The notes under the pieces are model-generated. The model did no database searches and was not told where the DNA came from. It saw only the letters and a program-made list of their open reading frames with translations. From contig NZ_OY782855.1 in the NCBI RefSeq assembly GCF_963678425.1, positions 434,001 to 498,000 of the forward strand: a stretch of 64,000 bases of DNA, written 5' to 3'. Source of the stretch: an uncultured Bacteroides sp. (GTDB taxonomy: Bacteria > Bacteroidota > Bacteroidia > Bacteroidales > Bacteroidaceae). The translations under genes were made by a program, and so were the position numbers. This document shows positions 1 through 7,131 of the stretch, one piece after another. The stretch's first letter is position 1, and every line of letters begins with the position of its first letter.

Positions 1-706
1 TTATTAAGTTTGGAAAAGACGGATTAGCTTTAATCGTACCTTATGGAATTGAAATTTATCAGAGCACATTACTTTTGTGCCTTCCGGTAAATGCTTTAAT
101 CGTACCTTATGGAATTGAAATAAGGTAATAATAATAAACAGATAACTAACTTTTTCAGCTTTAATCGTACCTTATGGAATTGAAATAAAGGAAGCATTAG
201 TAATAGTATGATCATTAGTTACGCTTTAATCGTACCTTATGGAATTGAAATTATAACGAGTTTGATAACCAAGCACAGAATTAAGCGCTTTAATCGTACC
301 TTATGGAATTGAAATGAAGGCTGTGACTACACTTATAAATGCATTGAATGAGCTTTAATCGTACCTTATGGAATTGAAATCCAAAATAGACACCCTATCG
401 TGAGCCACCTTTTTTCAGCTTTAATCGTACCTTATGGAATTGAAATAACTTTGCTATATTCCCGGTTCTTATTGATGGAAATGCTTTAATCGTACCTCAT
501 GGAATTGAAATCAAGCATATGGAGGTTCAGAGTCTACCTATTATAATGCTTTAATCGTACCTCATGGAATTGAAATTTAAATCCACCTACGAAGATGTAA
601 CCTTTGTCAGTAACCTTTAATCGTACCTCATGGAATTGAAATTTTTGACTTGTTACCTCAATGCGTGTGCCTGCAAAGCTTTAATCGTACCTTATGGAAT
701 TGTGAT
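1..706 (+). CRISPR. CRISPR array, leader-distal end (11 repeats, 10 full spacers visible)
   Basis: A 29-bp repeat beginning GCTTTAATCGTACC and ending GGAATTGAAAT recurs at 27, 93, 158, 223, 287, 352, 418, 483, 548, 614 and 678. Spacers are 35-37 bp and all differ. The first 26 bases look like a partial spacer, so the array continues to the left. The last repeat (678-702) loses its 3' end (TGTGAT instead of TGAAAT), which is typical of the leader-distal terminus, so leader and cas genes should lie to the left on the + strand. The ATTGAAAT 3' end resembles the 8-nt crRNA handle of type I-B/III repeats (inference from family knowledge). Repeats at 483, 548 and 614 carry a T-to-C change (CCTCATGG), and the one at 614 also starts with C. 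No cas gene is present in the window. Confidence 0.97.
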
Positions 707-804
707 TATGAAAAAGCAATAAATCAAATGTGGAAAAACTTTAAGGAGATGTTTATAAATTCTCTATGACCGCAAATGGTTAACAAGAAGGCGTTTAGAA
801 ATCT

Positions 805-945
805 TTATACTCTCTTAATAACAAAGGTAACAATACCCCAAATTAGGAAATCGTTATCTTTTGTTGCTTCCAGTACAGGATAATCGGCATTGGAGGGTAT
901 GAGCAGGCATCTGTCTTTCTCGATCATTGTTGATGCTGCAAAGTC
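805..945 (-). pseudogene. 3' remnant of a UmuD-like (peptidase S24) gene
   Basis: Reading the reverse strand gives about 46 codons ending at a TAA at 805-807. The translation contains IEKDRCLLIPSN, then DYPVLEATKDNDF and LIWGIVTFVIKRV, which is the typical C-terminus of UmuD/LexA-type S24 peptidases (pattern IPxNxxYP...DFxIWGVVTYVI). The N-terminal DNA-binding or cleavage segment and the catalytic Ser are absent. The frame is closed by a stop a few codons upstream. No umuC-like sequence is visible downstream towards the CRISPR array. I read it as a decayed fragment left by deletion. Confidence 0.7.
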
Positions 946-1082
946 TACAGAATAATTAGTAATTCAAAACGGGATATTCCAAAAGTTCGTGAAAATGAAA
1001 AATAACATTAGAGAAAAACAAATTAGTACAGACTTTTGTTTTAACGACATATTACGAGTTAAATAAATTTATAATAGGCCAA

Positions 1083-1784
1083 ATGGAAACATTTCACAGC
1101 GACTTATCCAACAAAGAATTTCCGGTTTCTGAAAGAATTTCCGGTAAATTTGTAAGAAAGGCTATCTTAGATCTTATTCAAAAGGACTACCCACAATTTA
1201 CACCCGATAAATTTTTATCTCTTAGTGAGCTAAATATTTATAGAGAAAAACACATAGAGGGTTCCTTGGCTAAGCAAGTTGGCAAGCTAACAGAGCTGGA
1301 TAAGACTGTGATAGAATCTTTGAAAGACAGAACTACCTTGACAGACAAATTAAAAGTAGAAGAGAAGCAAAGGCTAACCTTTGGGCAACGGGTAGCTGAT
1401 CATGTAGCTTCATTCGGAGGTAGCTGGACATTCATTATTTCGTTTGGAGTATTTCTCTTTCTTTGGATCTCTTTAAATGTTTTTTGGCTTGTAAACAAAG
1501 GCTTTGATCCATATCCATTTATACTTCTGAACTTAATATTGTCAACTATTGCAGCCTTACAAGCACCTGTTATAATGATGAGCCAAAACAGGCAAGAAGA
1601 GAAAGACAGGGAAAGATCCAAAAAGGACTATATGGTAAACCTTAAATCGGAACTTGAAATTAGAATGCTGCACGAGAAAATTGATCATCTCATCATTAAT
1701 GAGCAACAGGAAGTCCTGGAGATTCATAAAGTGCAGATAGAGATGTTGAATGACATACTTAAACGGATTGAAAAAGTGCAATAA
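1083..1784 (+). CDS. DUF1003 family membrane protein
   Basis: A 233-residue protein with the DUF1003 signature: GQRVADHVASFGGSW at about 101-115, then two transmembrane helices (about 114-137 and 145-166) joined by a loop with FDPYPFILLN, and STIAALQAPVIMMSQNRQ followed by a charged KDR-rich helix. The first 100 residues are a soluble cytoplasmic-type segment and the last 60 are predicted helical. DUF1003 proteins are widespread inner-membrane proteins of unknown function, and I assign none. The ATG at 1083 is the first start of the open frame. It stands alone between the CRISPR end and a pseudogene. A strong hairpin lies 140 bp downstream. Confidence 0.9.
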   Translation: METFHSDLSNKEFPVSERISGKFVRKAILDLIQKDYPQFTPDKFLSLSELNIYREKHIEGSLAKQVGKLTELDKTVIESLKDRTTLTDKLKVEEKQRLTFGQRVADHVASFGGSWTFIISFGVFLFLWISLNVFWLVNKGFDPYPFILLNLILSTIAALQAPVIMMSQNRQEEKDRERSKKDYMVNLKSELEIRMLHEKIDHLIINEQQEVLEIHKVQIEMLNDILKRIEKVQ

Positions 1785-1925
1785 CAGATCTCGTGCATGA
1801 TATTACTAATTTTGCCGGATTAACATTAGTATAAGGTAAATAAATAACCGTTTTAAATGCTTGATAAATAGTTTAAAGGCGTATATTTATTACATGAATA
1901 ATCTCTTGATAGTATCCAGAACTTT

Positions 1926-1974
1926 GTTTAAATGAAAAATAGCAGAACCGAATTCTGCTATTTCCCATTTAAAC
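1926..1974. terminator. Compound hairpin, probable bidirectional terminator
   Basis: An inner perfect 11-bp stem (1937-1947 with 1953-1963, 5-nt loop) lies inside a second perfect 9-bp stem (GTTTAAATG 1926-1934 with CATTTAAAC 1966-1974), separated by a 2x2 internal loop. It lies between the DUF1003 gene and the convergent DUF4332 pseudogene, the right place for a shared terminator. It lacks a long T-tract. Confidence 0.55.
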
Positions 1975-1993
1975 AATAATATGAACTATCTCT

Positions 1994-2423
1994 TTAACGA
2001 AATAAATGTCTTGAAGGCTCGTATTTCAGTACCCTGGTTAATCCTTTTGCTTCGGCTATCCGTTTCTCAACCTCTTTTAATGATGGAACTCTTACGGCTA
2101 ATTTCTTGATCCATTAACTTTTTCCATCTTAGCGGTTAAGTTTTCTGTTTTTTTATGTTTTAACTCTGGAACTCTATCTACTCCTGAAACTTTAAATGGT
2201 TCGGAGTAATTCCGGCCTTTGCCGCCAACGCTAACGGTATGCTATATTTGCAAACTTAAGAATCAGAGTTTCTGAAATTTCTGTAGCTTCAGATAAATCC
2301 TTTCTTTGTTTTTTAGTTTTAATATTTTTAAGTAATTTGTTGTGGCGTTTACACCAGCGATCCGAAATTTTTACCCATTACCGGACCAATACTTTCAATT
2401 TCTTCTTTTCTGTACTTCGCCAT
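1994..2423 (-). pseudogene. DUF4332-family gene broken by several frameshifts and stops
   Basis: On the reverse strand an ATG at 2423 opens MAKYRKEEIESIGPVMGKNF, the usual start of DUF4332 (helix-hairpin-helix-like) proteins, but a TAA follows after 24 codons. Further similarity continues in other frames: KTKKQRKDLSEATEIS then LILKFANIAYR, then VSGVDRVPELKHKKTENLTA and KMEKVN, then RVPSLKEVEKRIAEAKGL and RVLKY. The order and spacing match a full domain of about 135 residues. At least three frame changes and several stops separate the blocks, so no intact product can be made. The decay is moderate, because all blocks are still recognisable. Confidence 0.8.
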
Positions 2424-2767
2424 TGGTTATAGATTAAATTTCCCTACTCATGTGGCTTTTCGACTTGCCTCGTTTTTTATAGTGGTTTCTGATCTCCACT
2501 TCCACAATTCATATTTAAATCCTATTGAATTTTTCTTTGTTTAACCCGTAAATGGAAAATGCTTCTTGTGAATTCAATATTAAAACAATGCATACAGGAA
2601 ATTAGTTTTTCTATATATGTACTTTCTATATACTTTAACATTTGCTTTAATAGCCTGAGAGAATCTTAAAAATATCTTTTATTTGTTTTGGGATTCATTG
2701 CTTAAACATTAATTTTACGCTTGTAATAGATAATAGAAATAATTCGATAAAGCTAAATTAAAGCAAT
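2424..2767. other. 344-bp stretch without a recognisable gene
   Basis: AT-rich sequence between the DUF4332 pseudogene and the GNAT gene. I see no convincing coding block, RNA or repeat. It must contain the promoters of both neighbours, but I found no good TAnnTTTG box close to 2768. Confidence 0.5.
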
Positions 2768-3319
2768 ATGGAAAAGGTTACATGCGGAAATAATAGTAAT
2801 ACAAATATGACAATGCAATTCAGAAAAGCAACAGAAAGCGATGCCGCACGTATCTGGGAAATCATTCAGCAAGCTCAGGCTCAGATGGGCCGGCTGAATA
2901 GTGAACAATGGCAAAACGGATATCCGGCTCCTGCAAATATTGCGAGCGATATTGAGCATGGGTATGGGTATGTGCTGTGTAGTGAGAACTGTGTAATTGC
3001 TTATGGTGCGGTTATATTCGATGGTGAACCTGCCTATGAGGCTATTGACGGGAAATGGTTAAGCAATGGGCTATATGTGGTGGTTCATCGGCTGGCTGTA
3101 GCCGATGAAGCTAAACAACGAGGTGTGGCTACTGAGTTTATGCACAGGGTAGAGGCTTTGAGTCTGGAGAAAGGAGTGTACAGTTTCAGGGTTGATACCA
3201 ACTTTGATAATCATTATATGATCAGGATGTTATCTAATCTGAGATTCTTGTATTGTGGGGAGGTTAAGTATGATCAGGGTTTGCGGCTAGCCTATGAAAA
3301 GGTTTTGTTTAAGGAGTAG
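2768..3319 (+). CDS. GNAT-family N-acetyltransferase
   Basis: A 183-residue GNAT protein that should transfer an acetyl group from acetyl-CoA to an amine; the substrate cannot be told from sequence. It has the N-terminal FRKATESDAARIWEI strand and helix (about 17-31), the motif A region LYVVVHRLAVADEAKQRGVA (the Q/RxxGxG/A acetyl-CoA loop, here QRGVA), and the C-terminal FRVDTNFDNHYMIRMLSNLR with the usual N-x-x-M/A helix. Met14 or Met16 would also be good starts and would remove a non-conserved leader, so the first 15 residues are uncertain. It is a single gene, convergent with the OmpA-family gene. Confidence 0.88.
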   Translation: MEKVTCGNNSNTNMTMQFRKATESDAARIWEIIQQAQAQMGRLNSEQWQNGYPAPANIASDIEHGYGYVLCSENCVIAYGAVIFDGEPAYEAIDGKWLSNGLYVVVHRLAVADEAKQRGVATEFMHRVEALSLEKGVYSFRVDTNFDNHYMIRMLSNLRFLYCGEVKYDQGLRLAYEKVLFKE

Positions 3320-3376
3320 GGAATATTAAACCTGAAATGCATTCTGATTTACTGGTTTAAGATATAATTAGCGGAA

Positions 3377-3414
3377 CAAAAAAAGTCTGGACTTTCACAA
3401 GCTCAGACTTTTAG
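3377..3414 (-). terminator. Rho-independent terminator of the OmpA-family gene
   Basis: Read on the reverse strand, AGTCTGAGC and a short loop are followed by the complementary CCAGACT and a run of T. It lies 30-70 bp past the stop of the OmpA-family gene. Confidence 0.75.
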
Positions 3415-3443
3415 CCATTTATATTAATTATATATCAAACTTC

Positions 3444-4562
3444 TTATTTAGAAGTCATGATTGTTACTCTGTTCCATGCATTCTTTTCGGAGAAAGGCTG
3501 TTTCTTGTCACCATTGTTCTCAAAAATGAATCTGCTTTCGTTAATGCCATATTTTTCTTTCAATACTTTAGCTACGGCAGCAGAACGTTTTTCGCTTAAC
3601 TTCTGGTTGAACTTAGCTGTACCTGTTTTCTTATCGCAATAGCTTGCGATAACAATCTTAGCATCTGGGTTCTGTTTCAGATACTGAGCAGCCTGGTATA
3701 TGCTTACTTCCTGAGTAGCATCAATTTTAGCCTTACCAATTCGGAAACAAACCATTGAGTTTAAAGCTGCTTTTTCTGCAGGAACTTCTTTGATAATAGT
3801 TTTAGGCTCTGCAGGCACTTCTTTCTTATCGCAGCATGCTTTTAATTCATCAATCTGGCCTCTTTGTGCGTTGATCTGGTCGTTCAAAGATTGAATCAGT
3901 GTAGGATCGGCAGCATCTACTGTTTTAAAGCCTCTATTTTTAAAGCGGTAAGTAATACCGGCCAATACATTTATAGGCGCATCATACTTTGTTCCGCCAA
4001 CGATTCCGTTGAAGCTATCGTGATAGAAGTTTGCGTTTGCTTCCAGGTTCAGGCTAACAGCATCGTTCAGTTTGAAGTCGGTTTGCAAACCAATACGAGG
4101 TGCAAAGAATTTTGAAGAGCCATTAATATTCTCAGATGTTTTCTTGAACCGGTTAACATAACCCAATCCCATGATACCAATCAGATTAAAAGTTCTGTCT
4201 TCTTTATAAGGCAAAAAGATGTTTGTCAGGTTAAACAATGCATCTGCATTAACGTTCAAATAATCTACATTGAATGAATGGTTGGTTGTATAGTTACCTG
4301 ATGTCCATCCACCCAGTTGAATACGTGCACCCATTTCCGGAGAGAAGAATTTTCCCACACTTAAAGCTGCATTAGGACTCAGTTTATCACCGAATGAAGA
4401 TTGTTTGTGGTGTTCGCTCAAGGTGCATTGTCCGCCAACTTGACCCTGAATAAACCAGTTATCCCAAAATCCATACTGCTTTAAAGCCTTTTCCTGTCCC
4501 TGTGTATAATTTGCATTTGCAAGTAGTGCCACAGCTAATAGTAAAAATACTTTTTTCATCAT
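3444..4562 (-). CDS. OmpA-family outer membrane protein
   Basis: A 372-residue secreted protein. A signal peptide (KKVFLLLAVALLANA, cleavage near residue 20) is followed by an N-terminal beta-barrel of about 200 residues rich in alternating aromatic/polar strands (GGQCTLSEHH, FFAPRIGLQTDFKLNDAVSL), a linker with Cys-Cys (LKACCDKKEVPAEP), and a C-terminal OmpA peptidoglycan-binding domain (about 270-372). The OmpA-type Asp and Arg that contact diaminopimelate are visible in IASYCDKKTG and FNQKLSEKRSAAV. It should anchor the outer membrane to the cell wall. It is monocistronic, with its own -7 box and terminator. The stretch between 4563 and the -7 box implies a leader of roughly 100 nt. Confidence 0.92.
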   Translation of the reverse strand: MMKKVFLLLAVALLANANYTQGQEKALKQYGFWDNWFIQGQVGGQCTLSEHHKQSSFGDKLSPNAALSVGKFFSPEMGARIQLGGWTSGNYTTNHSFNVDYLNVNADALFNLTNIFLPYKEDRTFNLIGIMGLGYVNRFKKTSENINGSSKFFAPRIGLQTDFKLNDAVSLNLEANANFYHDSFNGIVGGTKYDAPINVLAGITYRFKNRGFKTVDAADPTLIQSLNDQINAQRGQIDELKACCDKKEVPAEPKTIIKEVPAEKAALNSMVCFRIGKAKIDATQEVSIYQAAQYLKQNPDAKIVIASYCDKKTGTAKFNQKLSEKRSAAVAKVLKEKYGINESRFIFENNGDKKQPFSEKNAWNRVTIMTSK

Positions 4563-4667
4563 ATTCGTTTTAATTGATTAATTAGAAATTCTGTCATATT
4601 CTATTTTATTTCAGATACTTTCTTGTTCGTGCTTTTAAAAGCGTACTTAATTAACTTAATTTGGTTG

Positions 4668-4675
4668 CAAATATA
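4668..4675 (-). promoter_or_regulatory. Bacteroides-type -7 box for the OmpA-family gene
   Basis: The reverse strand reads TATATTTG, a perfect match to TAnnTTTG, about 105 bp before the ATG. No clear -33 TTTG was found at the expected distance. Confidence 0.5.
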
Positions 4676-4995
4676 GTATATGTTGTTAATTTATAGCTAA
4701 TTGTTTAACTATTTTTTATAATATTATGTTCTGTAAACCTAAAAATACATGTTGCTTAACACTATTCTTTAACTAATAATCTGTTCTGAGAAAGAAAATA
4801 CATCAGATAAATTATTGATCTTATCATTCAAAAAATTTATTCATTTATAGAATATCTGAAGACAAGATTTTTAGTCTGCCATATATCAACTGGAGAAAGG
4901 CTTTAAAATATCACTTGGCTTTGAAACATATTATAGTTTAATCTGTTCTATATTTAGTATTTAGGTAAATTTATTAACGACTAAAGCTTAATATC
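4676..4995. other. AT-rich intergenic region between divergent genes
   Basis: This stretch separates the OmpA-family gene (reverse) from the peroxiredoxin-like gene (forward). I see no open frame with coding character. A near-match -7 box (TATATTTA) at 4949-4956 may serve the forward gene but lacks a well-placed -33. Confidence 0.4.
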
Positions 4996-5757
4996 ATGAT
5001 AAACTTACTTTTAGACAATATCTGGCTGATTCTTTTCGTAGCATTAGGATTGCCATTGCTTACTTATCGGAGTAAGTTCAGGAAGATTGTATATAGTACC
5101 AGTAGTTGGATAATTAATATCAAACCAGTGTTTGCCGGTGAGCTAAAAGGAGTTATCGGGAATCTTTGCGTTGATCATCCCAGATACAAAAAAGTGCGTA
5201 ATTACTATCGGAGCTACCTGATAATCTATTCAGTGTTGCTTATATTCTATTTCGATTTTAGCGGATTTACGCAAACCAAAGAATCTGGTGTGGTAAAAAC
5301 AAAAATTGGGGTGGGGAGTGTGGTTCCTTCGTTCTCACTGAAAGATCAGAATGGAAATACTTTTATTCTTGATTCCGTGATTGGAAAACGAAATCTGGTG
5401 ATTTATTTCTATGGTAAGGATAGCGGGCCTAGTAGCCTGCGTGAGACATGGGCTTTCAGGGATAACCTGGATGCATTCAATGAGGCTGATGCGATGATTA
5501 TTGGCATTGGTAGCCAGTCTGTGGAGAACCATAAGGAATTTGCTGATAATAACAGAATTTCCTATCCGCTGTTGAGCGATGAAGGCAACAAAGTGCGTAC
5601 CTTGTTTAAGGTGCCAACTAACTTAATGGGGCTGATGCCCGGTTGTGTTACTTACATTGTAGATAAGAGTGGCAAGGTGGTATATGTGCATAGTTCGCAG
5701 GTTAGGGTCTATAAGCATGCAACAAAAGCATTAAAGTTTGTGGAAGATATGCAATGA
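4996..5757 (+). CDS. Membrane-anchored peroxiredoxin-like protein lacking the peroxidatic Cys
   Basis: A 253-residue protein with two hydrophobic segments (about 4-22 and 72-90), then a thioredoxin-fold domain (about 105-253) of the AhpC/TSA-BCP type: VVPSFSLKDQNGNTFILDS, LVIYFYGKDSG, AFRDNLDAF, YPLLSDEGNKVRTLF and VTYIVDKSGKVVY. In BCP-type enzymes the segment after YFYPKD reads PGCT..AC, with the peroxidatic Cys. Here it is PSSLRETW, so Ser147 and Trp152 occupy the peroxidatic and resolving positions. The Arg usual before VTF.ID is also replaced, by Cys217. It is therefore unlikely to be a normal peroxidase, and a structural, binding or otherwise altered redox role is possible. It lies alone upstream of sbcDC. 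Confidence 0.8.
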   Translation: MINLLLDNIWLILFVALGLPLLTYRSKFRKIVYSTSSWIINIKPVFAGELKGVIGNLCVDHPRYKKVRNYYRSYLIIYSVLLIFYFDFSGFTQTKESGVVKTKIGVGSVVPSFSLKDQNGNTFILDSVIGKRNLVIYFYGKDSGPSSLRETWAFRDNLDAFNEADAMIIGIGSQSVENHKEFADNNRISYPLLSDEGNKVRTLFKVPTNLMGLMPGCVTYIVDKSGKVVYVHSSQVRVYKHATKALKFVEDMQ

Positions 5758-5873
5758 GGCAGATATCTCACACTCTGCAAGTAGAATAGTAGAATAATAG
5801 TTCAATATGGTCTTGAAAATATTCAAATTGCTTTTATAATTGTCTATAGTGATGACACTCTGAGAAAATAAAC

Positions 5874-5881
5874 TATTTTTG
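5874..5881 (+). promoter_or_regulatory. -7 box before sbcD
   Basis: TATTTTTG matches TAnnTTTG exactly and ends 20 bp before the sbcD ATG. No clear -33 is visible. Confidence 0.5.
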
Positions 5882-5901
5882 CAGGAAATAGTTTAGGTAA
5901 C

Positions 5902-7131
5902 ATGATAAGATTACTTCATACAGCCGATTGGCATATCGGACAAACCTTTTTTGACTATAACCGTAAAGCGGAGCATTTACAGTTTCTGGAGTGGTTGAGA
6001 GACCAGATCCGTGAACAGAGTGTGGATGTGCTGCTTATTGCGGGCGATGTATTTGATACGCCGAATCCTTCTGCCGAGTCGCAAAAGATGTTCTACCGGT
6101 TTCTCAGAGAAATTACTTCTGACAATGCAGCTTTGCAAGTGGTGGTGATTGCCGGCAATCATGATTCGGCGGCACGACTCGAGGCTCCCAATCCTCTTTT
6201 GGAGGAAATGAATATCACAATCAGAGGTCTTGTAAGACGTACGGCTGATGGACTAATTGACTATCAGCGTCTCCTTGTTCCACTCACCAAAGAGGGTGAA
6301 GTGGTGGCCTGGTGTATGGCTGTTCCTTATCTGCGGCAGGGAGATTATCCTGAAGCAGAGAGTTATCCGCTGGGGGTCAAGGCGATGTACGAGGCTTTGC
6401 TGCTGGAGGTACTGAAGGTGAAACAACCTAATCAGGCCATTGTGGCTATGGGGCATCTGCATATTTCCGGAGGAATTGTTTCGGAAAACGATCGCTCTGA
6501 ACGTACTATCGTAGGTGGCGTGGAGTGTGTGTCGCCTGATGCTTTCTCAAAAGAAATTGTTTATACGGCTTTGGGCCATTTACATCGTGGACAACAGGTG
6601 TGTGGCCGTGAAGAGGTGCGCTATGCCGGTGCACCTTTACCTATGTCGTTTGCGGAGAAGAATAACAAGCAAAGCGTGGTGCTGGTGGAGATTGACGATA
6701 CCTCCGTTACAAAGATAGAGAAACTGCTTTTTGATGCGCCCGTAAAGGTACTAAGCATTCCGGATGAAGCAAAGCCAATGGAGGAAGTTCTTGAGGAAAT
6801 AGCCTTGCTGCCTGAAGGAGAGATCACGGAAAGTTCGCCTTATTTGGAGGTAAAGGTATTGATTACAGAACCTGAACCATCACTTCGGCATAGAATAGAA
6901 GAAGCTCTGAAAGACAGATCTGTACGATTGGCAAGATTGTGCGCTGTTCAGCAGGGAGGAAGTGCAGAGTCAAGGGCTTTTACCTATGAAGAACTGCAAA
7001 CCATTACGCCGATGGAGATTGCACGAATGGAGTTTGAGAAACAATATGGGGGCGAAGAAATGCCTGATACGATGAAGAATTTGCTGCAAAGCGTTATCCT
7101 TGAAATAGAACATGAAGATATTAGCAATTAG
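5902..7131 (+). CDS. sbcD: SbcD, nuclease subunit of the SbcCD (Mre11-Rad50-like) complex
   Basis: A 409-residue metallophosphoesterase. Catalytic motifs appear in order: HTADWHIG (about 6-13), AGDVFD (about 49-54), AGNHDS (about 87-92), a histidine in MGHLHISGG, and GHLHRGQ. These are the Mn-binding motifs of Mre11/SbcD nucleases. The C-terminal 120 residues form the capping and SbcC-binding region. It pairs with SbcC to trim hairpins and blocked DNA ends. The stop overlaps the start of sbcC by 20 nt, so the two are translationally coupled. Confidence 0.97.
   Translation: MIRLLHTADWHIGQTFFDYNRKAEHLQFLEWLRDQIREQSVDVLLIAGDVFDTPNPSAESQKMFYRFLREITSDNAALQVVVIAGNHDSAARLEAPNPLLEEMNITIRGLVRRTADGLIDYQRLLVPLTKEGEVVAWCMAVPYLRQGDYPEAESYPLGVKAMYEALLLEVLKVKQPNQAIVAMGHLHISGGIVSENDRSERTIVGGVECVSPDAFSKEIVYTALGHLHRGQQVCGREEVRYAGAPLPMSFAEKNNKQSVVLVEIDDTSVTKIEKLLFDAPVKVLSIPDEAKPMEEVLEEIALLPEGEITESSPYLEVKVLITEPEPSLRHRIEEALKDRSVRLARLCAVQQGGSAESRAFTYEELQTITPMEIARMEFEKQYGGEEMPDTMKNLLQSVILEIEHEDISN

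Noticed and set aside
56..677. CRISPR spacers matching either insertion sequence or other parts of the window
   Set aside because: By eye no spacer of 35-37 bp matches any other sequence in the window; self-targeting is not supported.
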